The notes under the pieces were generated by a model. It was not told the origin of the DNA. It searched no databases and saw only the letters and a program-made list of their open reading frames with translations. The translations under genes and the position numbers were made by a program. 64,000 nt of DNA, taken from the NCBI GenBank assembly GCA_964438515.1, contig CAYTLK010000009.1:1-64000 (forward strand), given 5' to 3'. The DNA is from RGIG3701 sp964438515 (GTDB taxonomy: Bacteria > Planctomycetota > Planctomycetia > Pirellulales > Thermoguttaceae). Positions 44,411 through 52,376 of the stretch are shown here, one piece after another. The stretch's first letter is position 1. Each line of letters begins with the position of its first letter.

Positions 44411-44514
44411 TAGACTCGTTCCACTTGAAAATTTCGCATTGGGCGGCGACTGCGGCAGTCGTTTCTCGATAGAGTAACGACGGAGGAGCGAAAATTTAAA
44501 ATGCGTCGGGTATA
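44411..44514. mobile_element. MITE-like element family A, copy A2
   Basis: 104 bp, same orientation as A1, ends in GTATA. With B2 and A' it forms a stacked 282-bp block just before the ECF sigma gene. Confidence 0.8.
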
Positions 44515-44555
44515 AATGTTTTCCATTTTTCCAAATGTAGGGAGCCGAATCCGTA

Positions 44556-45179
44556 ATGACGAGTCGTTCCAGAAAATATCGCGAGTCTCCACAAAGTGAC
44601 GAAGAGCTGATGTCCCAGTTCTGCGCCACGCATGAAGATGCTTTTCTTGAACAGCTCATCAATCGATATGAGTACGATTTATATCATTATTTGAAACGTT
44701 TTCTCGGTGATTCTCAGCTTGCGGAAGATGTGTTTCAGGCGACATTTCTGCAAATTTATCTGAAAAGTTCCCAATTTGATGTGGGGCGGAAATTTCGTCC
44801 GTGGCTGTACATGGTTGCAACGAACCAGGCGATCGATATGCAGCGGCGGAACAAACGGCATCGCGGTATCAGTCTCGAAAAGAACATCACGACCGCAAAT
44901 ACCGAGCTGGATGGAATTTCACTGCTGGAGATTTTGCCGGGTAAAGAAAAATCGCCGGAAGAATTGCTGCAGAAAGAAGAGCGAGCCGAGCAGATTCAAA
45001 ATTACATTAATTCACTCTCTCCCCCTTTGCGTCAAGTGATTTTGCTCATTTATTACGAAGGAATTAAGTATCGGGAAGTTGCTGAAATTCTGAATATTCC
45101 GGTTGGAACCGTCAAAAGTCGGCTTCACACTGCGATGAAAAAACTGGGATTGCTGCTTCGAGGAATAGAGGATTTATAA
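44556..45179 (+). CDS. ECF-type RNA polymerase sigma factor
   Basis: A 207-residue sigma-70 family protein. Region 2 (about residues 20-95) has INRYEYDLYHYLKRFLGD, EDVFQATFLQIYLK and FRPWLYMVATNQAIDMQRR; region 4 (about 140-200) has LSPPLRQVILLIYYEGIKY and EILNIPVGTVKSRLHTAM. Group 4 (ECF) sigma factors direct core polymerase to stress or envelope promoters and are many in planctomycetes. AGGGAG lies eleven bases before the ATG. It is followed 248 bases later by a small protein that may be its regulator. Confidence 0.92.
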   Translation: MTSRSRKYRESPQSDEELMSQFCATHEDAFLEQLINRYEYDLYHYLKRFLGDSQLAEDVFQATFLQIYLKSSQFDVGRKFRPWLYMVATNQAIDMQRRNKRHRGISLEKNITTANTELDGISLLEILPGKEKSPEELLQKEERAEQIQNYINSLSPPLRQVILLIYYEGIKYREVAEILNIPVGTVKSRLHTAMKKLGLLLRGIEDL

Positions 45180-45427
45180 AGCTGTGAAATTTCGTACAAA
45201 AATATTATTTCATTTCATCAAGAAAACTTCATTTATTTTATCCCAAATTTTAAAACAAATGCGAAATGAATTGCGTATCATTTACAAACCCATTAGGAAT
45301 AATTCATCAAGATGGATTCATTTTGGATAAAAGGCTTCAGTACCGAAATATGTACATGAAATGTCGTTAATCATTTTGTTTTTCAATTAAACCCCACCAG
45401 ACATCATAAAAAAGTCGAGTAAGTACT

Positions 45428-45808
45428 ATGTGCAGTCAACAGGAAGAGCAAACGTTGTTAGGACACATTCTGGGAGCGTTAAGCGACACTGAAGAACGTG
45501 AAATTTCCAGAAGTCTTACAAATGACAGCGTCTTTCAGGCAAAATATCGAAAACTCCTAAAATCCATGCGTCCGTTACTGTCGTCGAGGGAATCCGAACG
45601 CGAAGAAAAACAAACGCGTGAAGAAAGTTTAGGGCTGGTGGAACGTACAATGAATTTTATACGAAAATCAACTGTCCCTTCGATTGCGCCTGTTCCTGCG
45701 GAAGTTGCGCGGGATTCGGAAACCGTCATGAATTCTGCCGAAGAAACGATGGCACAGAAACCGATGGCGGTTGAAGATTCCTCAAAGGAACTGGCGGAAA
45801 AGAACTAA
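45428..45808 (+). CDS. Possible anti-sigma-type regulator of the ECF factor
   Basis: A 126-residue soluble protein. The first 45 residues (EEQTLLGHILGALSDTEEREISRSL) resemble the N-terminus of planctomycete anti-sigma and associated zinc-less domains, where a short helical segment binds the sigma factor. The rest is Glu/Ser/Ala-rich, low-complexity and lacks a membrane helix or zinc cysteines. It lies downstream of the ECF sigma gene on the same strand. Its role as a regulator is inferred from that position. It may also be a truncated version of a longer anti-sigma protein. Confidence 0.6.
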   Translation: MCSQQEEQTLLGHILGALSDTEEREISRSLTNDSVFQAKYRKLLKSMRPLLSSRESEREEKQTREESLGLVERTMNFIRKSTVPSIAPVPAEVARDSETVMNSAEETMAQKPMAVEDSSKELAEKN

Positions 45809-45906
45809 AAACGGCTCGTGATGGTTGCACCATTTTGGGGGATGATGCGACCATTTTTTCTGTTTTATGTTCCTATTTTCGAAATCTTTTGATTGTTTCT
45901 GATTTT

Positions 45907-46890
45907 TCACTGATTACTTCTGATTTTCTCAGCAGCTTTTTCTGCCCATGAAATCATGGAGGGACCGGGAATCAACGCCGCTTCGCTCTCGGTCAAACGC
46001 TGCACATTTCCTTTTTGCGCAGCAGGAATCGGAAGGGAGTTCCATGCGCGATCCAGCGCCTCATCGTTCCAATGCTCGCGCACCTGGTCGGGAACAATTT
46101 CCAAAATGACGTCCGGGTGCATCGACAAAATCCCTTCAGGCGTTACTTTCGGAAAAGCCGACGTTCCATCATACGCATTCACGCCGCCCGCCGCCTCCAA
46201 AAGAGGCTCGCAAAGTCCGTCGCGGCCCGTAATGTACACCTCTTCGAGCTGCGCGCTCTCGTAATTTCGGCTGAGTACCAGCAACACGCGTTTCGGCGGA
46301 AGATTCTGCGCAGAACTCCGCAGCCGCTCAAGCCGTTCTTCGAGCGCCGCGACCAAATTTTCTGCCCGATCGGAAACATGAAAAAGCGTTCCGAGAGCGC
46401 GAATGGACGCAAAAACATCTTCGAGACGCTCGTCGTGGAACGTCTGAACCCGCCAGCCGTATTTTTTGAAAATCGCAACGTTTTCTGGAGTGCGATCGTT
46501 CATCAGCACGCAATCTGGGTGCGTGACGGCCATCATTTCCAGATTAGGATTGAAAATCGTTCCAATAATCGTTTTTTTCTGTGCTTCGGGCGGGTACTTG
46601 CAGAATCGCGTCACTCCGACCAGACGGTCTTCAAGTCCCAGCGCATACATGATTTCCGTGATGGCGGGCGACAGCGACACAACTCGAGCGGGAATCGTAC
46701 AATCCCGACATTCCGTAGATTTCTCCTCGTCCCTCGTTCCCGCTTCGGACGGAATCGTTAAATCTGCGGGAATCGTCAAAGTTTCTTCATTTTGAGACGG
46801 TGTGCGGGAACAACCGACGGCAAACAGGATGAAAAGGACGCATCCGACGCACAAAATCAGGAACGAACCCGCCGCATGATGAAATTTCAT
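45907..46890 (-). CDS. Cobalamin/haem-type ABC substrate-binding lipoprotein (BtuF-like)
   Basis: Start at 46890 is chosen: AGAGG precedes it and it gives a lipoprotein signal (hydrophobic helix then FAVGCSRTP; Cys lipidated). A longer ORF start would overlap the gene upstream. The 327-residue product has the two-lobe TroA/BtuF fold: VVSLSPAITEIMYALGLEDRL, VCKYP-like binding-loop region VGVTRFCKYPPEAQKKT, and DVILEIVPDQVREHW with GILSMHP. The family binds cobalamin or iron-siderophore complexes at the envelope and hands them to a BtuCD-type transporter, not seen here. Near the B12-dependent nrdJ, a B12 role is attractive. Confidence 0.85.
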   Translation of the reverse strand: MKFHHAAGSFLILCVGCVLFILFAVGCSRTPSQNEETLTIPADLTIPSEAGTRDEEKSTECRDCTIPARVVSLSPAITEIMYALGLEDRLVGVTRFCKYPPEAQKKTIIGTIFNPNLEMMAVTHPDCVLMNDRTPENVAIFKKYGWRVQTFHDERLEDVFASIRALGTLFHVSDRAENLVAALEERLERLRSSAQNLPPKRVLLVLSRNYESAQLEEVYITGRDGLCEPLLEAAGGVNAYDGTSAFPKVTPEGILSMHPDVILEIVPDQVREHWNDEALDRAWNSLPIPAAQKGNVQRLTESEAALIPGPSMISWAEKAAEKIRSNQ

Positions 46891-46939
46891 ACAGAAACCT
46901 CTTGAAAATTCATCATGATTCGGGTACAAAAAGGAAAAA

Positions 46940-47818
46940 TCATCCCTTTTTTTCATTCTGTTCGTCACTTTCATGAATGGCGTGATACCGTTTGATGAAA
47001 TCCCACGCCTGCGCCGGCGTCTCCGCGACGTAGAACAAATCCAAGTCGTCTTCGTTAATCACTCCCGCTTCCACCATTGCATTAAAGTCGATAATTTTGT
47101 CCCAATAATCATTCTTTCCGAAAATAATAATCGGAATATGCTGCATTTTCCCGGTTTGCCGCAGTGTCAGCGCCTCAAAAAGTTCGTCCAGCGTCCCCAT
47201 TCCGCCTGGAAACGCGACGAGCGCTTTCGCCCGAATGAGAAAATTCATTTTTCGAATGGCAAAATAGTTAAAATGGAAACATAATTCCGGCGAAATGAAC
47301 GGATTCGGCTCCTGCTCGCAGGGTAAATCGATATTAAGCCCGATGGAGGGATACTCCACATCGTACGCACCGCGATTTGCAGCCTCCATAATTCCAGGCC
47401 CGCCGCCAGTAATAATGACGTAATTTCGCCGATCATCGTTCTTGCACTCTTCCGAAACGAGCCGACCGAACTCGCGCGCCATCACGTAATACTTACTCAG
47501 TTCCAGGAGTTTTTTCGCCCGTTCGACTCTTTTTCGGCGACGTGAATCTTTGGGTTTTTCCTCAAGCAGCATCTCGGCGGCCGTAAGAATGTGTTTTGCT
47601 TTTTCGGGGTCCACAATGCGCGCACTTCCAAAAACCACGATCGTCGAATCAATATGTTCGCGATCCAGCGTGAGTTCCGGCTTAATCGCCTCCATCATCA
47701 GCCGCACAGGGCGCAGTTCCGGACGATCCATCAATTCTTCGTCCTGGTACGCCAAGCTGTAACTCGGATTGCATTTTAGATCCAGAGACGTCGGTAAATT
47801 CGGGTATTCTTCACTCAT
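46940..47818 (-). CDS. LOG family protein (nucleotide phosphoribohydrolase type)
   Basis: A 292-residue LOG/TIGR00730 protein. The characteristic GGGPGIMEAANRGAYD (about residues 138-153) and FPGGMGTLDELFEALT (about 205-220) motifs are both present, in a Rossmann-like fold. Relatives cleave nucleotide 5'-monophosphates at the N-glycosidic bond and were formerly called lysine decarboxylases. The N-terminal 55 residues are an extra extension; the C-terminus is Glu-rich. It lies 49 bases before the BtuF-like gene on the same strand and may be cotranscribed. The substrate here is unknown. Confidence 0.9.
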   Translation of the reverse strand: MSEEYPNLPTSLDLKCNPSYSLAYQDEELMDRPELRPVRLMMEAIKPELTLDREHIDSTIVVFGSARIVDPEKAKHILTAAEMLLEEKPKDSRRRKRVERAKKLLELSKYYVMAREFGRLVSEECKNDDRRNYVIITGGGPGIMEAANRGAYDVEYPSIGLNIDLPCEQEPNPFISPELCFHFNYFAIRKMNFLIRAKALVAFPGGMGTLDELFEALTLRQTGKMQHIPIIIFGKNDYWDKIIDFNAMVEAGVINEDDLDLFYVAETPAQAWDFIKRYHAIHESDEQNEKKG

Positions 47819-48005
47819 TTTTTTCTCACATTATTCAAATTTCATTTTTTCCCAACAAAAAAACGTTTGTACCAATCTATTTTACACTAAAAACAGATTA
47901 ATACAAACGTTTCCCTCCGTTTTTTTCAGAGTTTCCGAAAAATTTCAGGAATTATTCAAATTTTCCGAAATTTTCGGAATTTCCGAAATCTCACGGTTTC
48001 AAACC

Positions 48006-51000
48006 TCATGAACAACCGCTGGTCGAACCGCATACGTGGCACAAATAGCAGCTTCCATTTCGAACCATCACGGAACCGCAGTTGCTGCAAAGCGGCGCAT
48101 CGTCCTGGAATCCCTCAAACATACGCATTCGTTCGTTTCCAAGGTCAATTTCTGTCGCCTCCAGAACGGCCATCGGCGCACGCGCATTCCTCGTAGAAGA
48201 TTCGATTGCGGCTGCGGAGGATCCCGGCGAGAAACTTTTTCTCCCAATTCCCCGCCTACTCGGAGGGTTTCCGGAACCTGAAACGCCTTCCATTCCCGAC
48301 ACAGAACCTGCTGAACCCGTGGAACCCGCAGAGCCGACGGAACCGACAGTTCCAGCAGAACCGTTCAATTCCACACCCTCACCTGTATTTTGCCGACCGT
48401 GATTCCCGCTGCGGCGAGCGTAAAACGCTTGAACCTGTTCCTCAAAATGACTGTGGCGGGGAGCCGCACATTCATCCGAATCTCCCTCCAGCGATTCCCT
48501 GGAACCATGCGTGCAGTCTTCTTTCATTTCCGTGTAGAATTTCTGCATCGAAACCGTTGAAGAGGAAGACGTATGCGTTTGCGTCTGCGTCTGCATCGTC
48601 GAAACGGAGCTTGCAATATACGACGCGCTCGACGCATAGGAAGACTCTTCATTTTGCGATGCGGAAACGTTGGAATCGGAAACTGCCGGAAGCTGCGGAA
48701 GCACTTTCGATGCCGAAAGAACCAGCCCCTCGTAAGGAACGCCGACTTCACTCCCAACGTCCGACGGACGGTTCAGGAACGTAATTCCGAGCCAGCGGAA
48801 AATGTAATCCACAATGCTTTTCGCGATTCGAATGTCGGGATTCTTCGTTGCGCCCATCGGTTCGAAACGCGTATGCGAAAATTTATTTACGTACACTTCA
48901 AGCGGCACACCGTACTGCAGACTCATCGAAATGGCGGTTCCAAAGCAGTCCATCAGACCGCCGATCGTGCTTCCTTCTTTCGCCATCGTGATGAAAACCT
49001 CACCCGGATTTCCATCGGGATACTGACCGACCGTCACGTAACCTTCGTGTCCCGCAATACTAAATTTATGCGTAATGGACTGACGCGTGTCCGGCAAACG
49101 TCTGCGGCGAGGTTTATACACGATTTTTTCGCGAATAATCTCCTTCGGAGCGGTCAACTCTTCCGATTTTTCCGACTCACGGCTTGTCGAAAGCACCTGC
49201 GCGCCTTTGGACCCGTCACGATAGATCGCGACCGCTTTCAGTCCCATTTTCCACGCTTCAATGTATGCGTCGTAAATATCTTTTTCCGTCGCGTCCTTCG
49301 GCAGATTCACCGTTTTGGAAATTGCGCCCGACAGGAACGGCTGAGCCGCCGCCATCATACGAATATGCGCCTTCCACGGAATAAATCGGGTTCCGTTCCT
49401 CGGCTGAAACGCGCAGTCGAATACAGGAAGATGTTCCGGCAAAAGATTGGCGGCGCCCTCAATCGTGTCTTCTTTATCGATATAACACAAAATGGAATCC
49501 ACATCCTCCTGCGAGTATCCCAGACGCTTGAGCGCCAGCGGAACCGTCCGATTCACGAGCTTCATGAACCCGCCGCCGGCCAGCTGTTTGTACTTCACGA
49601 GCGCAATGTCCGGCTCGATTCCAGTCGTGTCGCAATCCATCATAAAACTGATGGTTCCAGTCGGTGCGAGAACCGTCGCCTGCGCGTTTCGGAAACCGTA
49701 ACGTCGTCCGTGGCTCAGAACATCATCCCAGATTTTTCGAGCCGCCTCACGCAAATAACGCGGAGCGTTGCGAATTTCTTCGACTTTATCCCAGTGCATC
49801 CGCATCACGCGCATCATATCGTCTTTATTCTTTTCATATTCATCGAACGGCCCGACCGCTCGCGCAAGTTCCACACTCGTACGATTCGCAGACCCGTGCA
49901 TGATGGCGGCGATCGCTCCGCAAATACCGCGTCCCTCGTCGGAGTCGTACGGAAGTCCGAGCGCCATCAGAAGGCTTCCAACGTTCGAAAAACCAAGACC
50001 CAACGGACGATATTTGTGGCTGTTCGTCGCAATGCGTTCGGTCGGATAGCTGCCGCGGTCGACGATGATTTCCTGTGCAATAAACATAATTCGGCACGCG
50101 TTTGAAAAACGTTCAATATCAAAAATGCCGGTTTCTTCGTCAAAGAAACGCATCAGGTTGATGCTCGAAAGGTTGCAGGCCGAATTGTCGAGGAACATGT
50201 ATTCCGAGCAGGGGTTCGACGCATTAATACGTCCCGATTTCGGACACGTGTGCCACTTGTTGATCGTAGAATCGTACTGCACGCCCGGATCGCCGCAGAG
50301 CCACGTTCCTTTGGAGAGTTTTTGAAGCACTTCACGCGCACGGAAGGTGGGACCCGTTTTGGAAGGATCCGTGACCCAGTGCGTCGCCCATTCTTTGTCG
50401 TCGAGGACCGCCTGCATGAATTCGTCCGTCAGACGCACCGAAAGATTTGCGTTCTGAAACATGGTGGAGCTGTATGCGGTGTCGTAATCGTAACCGTTTT
50501 TCATGAGGAGTTTCGCCTTTTCCTCCTCTTTGATTTTGCACTCGATGAAATCCATAATATCGGGATGCCAGACTTTCAGAGACTGCATTTTTGCGGCTCG
50601 TCGAGTTTTTCCGCCGGATTTAACGACTGCGGCGATTTGATCGTAAACGCGCATGAAAGAAAGCGGTCCCGAAGGCCGTCCGCCGCCCGACAGTTTTTCG
50701 CGGCAGCTGCGCAAAGTGGAAAGATCCGTTCCCGTTCCGGAGCCGAATTTGAAAAGCATCGCTTCACTGCGCGCAAGTTCCATGATGTCTTCCATATTAT
50801 CGTCGACACTCTGAATGAAACACGCAGACCCTTGAGGATACTCGTACGAATTTTCCGGCTGTTCGATTTTTTTCGTTTTTCGATTCCACGCCCAGTTGCA
50901 TTTGGCGCCGCGAATATGGTACTGCGTATAAAGCCCGACGTTGAACCAGACGGGACTGTTGAACGCCGCCATCTGATGCAGGCAGAGGTACGCCAGCTCC

Positions 51001-51356
51001 CGATAGAAGTTCTCGCCGTCCGTTTCCGAGGCAAAATAACCGTCCTCTTTCCCCCAGTCCGCAATCGTACGCGCCACTCGATGAATGAGCTGGCGCACAC
51101 TATGCTCGCGCTGCGGCGTACCGTTTTCCCCAAAAAAATACTTGCTCGCTACGACATTCGTCGAAAGCTGGCTCCATTCGGTCGGAAATTCGCAATTTTT
51201 TTGTTCGAAAATCAGTTCCCCTTTATCCCCCTTAATTTGGGCGGTCCGCAACTCCCACGTTACGGTGTCGAACGGGTCGCTGACGTCTTCGGGACAAAAA
51301 TGCGATGGAATCTGCAAACCGGATGTAATGGAATCCTGCAACGGAATCTGTGACAT
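48006..51356 (-). CDS. nrdJ: Adenosylcobalamin-dependent ribonucleotide reductase
   Basis: A 1116-residue class II reductase that makes deoxynucleotides using B12. N-terminal domain (about residues 1-150); catalytic barrel about 150-700 with CAFNSPVWFNVG-type region AFNSPVWFNVGLYTQYH, GSGTGTDLSTLRS, NPCSEYMFLDNSACNLSS and MDCDTTGIEPDIALV. The C-terminal third includes an extended Ser/Thr/Gly low-complexity linker (about 950-1060, with SAGSTGSAGS units) and a terminal zinc-type CSNCGS, CYLCHVCGS motif at about 1088-1110, which re-reduces the active site. The long linker is unusual. The gene is preceded by a hairpin (51407-51450) and a long AT-rich region. Confidence 0.96.
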   Translation of the reverse strand: MSQIPLQDSITSGLQIPSHFCPEDVSDPFDTVTWELRTAQIKGDKGELIFEQKNCEFPTEWSQLSTNVVASKYFFGENGTPQREHSVRQLIHRVARTIADWGKEDGYFASETDGENFYRELAYLCLHQMAAFNSPVWFNVGLYTQYHIRGAKCNWAWNRKTKKIEQPENSYEYPQGSACFIQSVDDNMEDIMELARSEAMLFKFGSGTGTDLSTLRSCREKLSGGGRPSGPLSFMRVYDQIAAVVKSGGKTRRAAKMQSLKVWHPDIMDFIECKIKEEEKAKLLMKNGYDYDTAYSSTMFQNANLSVRLTDEFMQAVLDDKEWATHWVTDPSKTGPTFRAREVLQKLSKGTWLCGDPGVQYDSTINKWHTCPKSGRINASNPCSEYMFLDNSACNLSSINLMRFFDEETGIFDIERFSNACRIMFIAQEIIVDRGSYPTERIATNSHKYRPLGLGFSNVGSLLMALGLPYDSDEGRGICGAIAAIMHGSANRTSVELARAVGPFDEYEKNKDDMMRVMRMHWDKVEEIRNAPRYLREAARKIWDDVLSHGRRYGFRNAQATVLAPTGTISFMMDCDTTGIEPDIALVKYKQLAGGGFMKLVNRTVPLALKRLGYSQEDVDSILCYIDKEDTIEGAANLLPEHLPVFDCAFQPRNGTRFIPWKAHIRMMAAAQPFLSGAISKTVNLPKDATEKDIYDAYIEAWKMGLKAVAIYRDGSKGAQVLSTSRESEKSEELTAPKEIIREKIVYKPRRRRLPDTRQSITHKFSIAGHEGYVTVGQYPDGNPGEVFITMAKEGSTIGGLMDCFGTAISMSLQYGVPLEVYVNKFSHTRFEPMGATKNPDIRIAKSIVDYIFRWLGITFLNRPSDVGSEVGVPYEGLVLSASKVLPQLPAVSDSNVSASQNEESSYASSASYIASSVSTMQTQTQTHTSSSSTVSMQKFYTEMKEDCTHGSRESLEGDSDECAAPRHSHFEEQVQAFYARRSGNHGRQNTGEGVELNGSAGTVGSVGSAGSTGSAGSVSGMEGVSGSGNPPSRRGIGRKSFSPGSSAAAIESSTRNARAPMAVLEATEIDLGNERMRMFEGFQDDAPLCSNCGSVMVRNGSCYLCHVCGSTSGCS

Positions 51357-51406
51357 AAAAAAACTCCTGATGAAGCAACGTTTAAAATAAACCCCCGGTT
51401 GACGAC

Positions 51407-51450
51407 AAAAAGGAAGAACCGCAACAGAACTGCTGCGTTAGAAATCTTCC
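51407..51450 (-). terminator. Terminator-like hairpin in nrdJ leader
   Basis: On the minus strand, GGAAGA and TCTTCC arms flank an inner stem (CGCAGCAG, TT, CTGTTGCG) and five T residues follow, about 50 bases before the nrdJ ATG. This is the layout of a transcription attenuator. No B12 box was found upstream. Confidence 0.55.
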
Positions 51451-52268
51451 ATAAGTACGGCCTGTCTTGAATTTGACCTCAAGCTGTTGCTGTTATAATT
51501 TCTGTACTTCATACAATATTATAAAGAGAAACAAAATTTTCCCCATTTAGGCCGACGGTTCAACCGTTTTCAAAGAACACGTCCGATCTGACTCAATTCA
51601 GAAAACGTGGACTCTTGACTCACTTTAACTAGATGTTGTGTTTCCTTTCACAAACAGCACAACATCATGGTGAAGTTCCAACAGTTTACCATCTATTTCC
51701 TTTTTCGTCAAGAGACCCTCCCAAATTCACTGATTTTTCGCGTTTTCACGAACAAGATGATTTTTGGAGCATGAATTAACGAAAATTTTACAATTTTATT
51801 TTCTTGTAAGTCTTTTCATTGCAGACAGTTAGAGAAATATTTGTTTTTCATAAAAAATTTTTAAAATTCTTTAAGAGGCCCAAGATAGAAAATCAGGTTG
51901 GGAAAAATGCGCAAATTGGGGTATTTCGTTCACAAAGGTTTCCGTTCCCTTTTTCATATCTCTTTGAAAAACGATAAATTATACAATATATTGTATAATT
52001 ATGTCATTTTTAATAAGATTTTACACAATATACAGCACTGTAAAAATAATCGAACAACATAGTACACATTTCTAACTATTGAAATACAGAAGCTGGGAAG
52101 AATACGATTCGATATTTAATATCAGGCAGAGCCTCAAAAAATTTTTTGAAGTATTTTAAAAATTTTTGGGAAATTTATTTTTTGACAGGAATCTTTGAAT
52201 TTTCTTTAATTGTCTTTGAATAACAAGAAATATGAACGACATTCAGCCGTAAGCTTCGCCACTTTCCT
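51451..52268. other. Long AT-rich gene-free region before nrdJ
   Basis: About 800 bases with no gene. It contains a possible promoter for nrdJ (TTGACG and TAAACT 17 bases apart on the minus strand, at about 51682-51712), a hairpin with arms GATGTTGTG/CACAACATC (51632-51666), a 13-bp palindrome ACGGTTCAACCGT (51555-51567) and a 24-bp palindrome (51977-52000). Nothing else could be identified. Confidence 0.55.
51977..52000. repeat. 24-bp perfect palindrome
   Basis: Half-site AATTATACAATA followed by its exact complement. The core TATACAA...TTGTATA resembles the two operator-like palindromes near csoR (TATACA...TGTATA). Confidence 0.5.
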
Positions 52269-52296
52269 AAAAAAGTAACGGCAAAATTGCCGTTAC
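52269..52296 (-). terminator. Terminator after leuA
   Basis: Arms GTAACGGCAA and TTGCCGTTAC (52275-52296), with six T residues on the minus strand after it (52269-52274). A partial second copy of the palindrome (CGGCAA...TTGCCGTTAC) lies at about 52338-52355. Confidence 0.7.
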
Positions 52297-52376
52297 TCAC
52301 AGACCGAAGAGAGATGATTTCTTGATTCTGCAAGTTGCGGCAATTTTGCCGTTACAGGTTTCGTTCGTCTTTCTGC

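Noticed and set aside
44215..44592. Minus-strand ORF across the stacked elements
   Set aside because: It only reads through repeat copies B2, A' and A2, so apparent protein similarity to ORFs at 38.5 and 39.7 kb reflects the DNA repeats.
48573..50105. Long plus-strand ORF of 510 codons inside nrdJ
   Set aside because: Antisense to the conserved reductase; no ribosome site or domain.
51357..51720. Cobalamin riboswitch before nrdJ
   Set aside because: The conserved B12 box and core were not found on reading both strands; a hairpin with T-run is present but without the aptamer.
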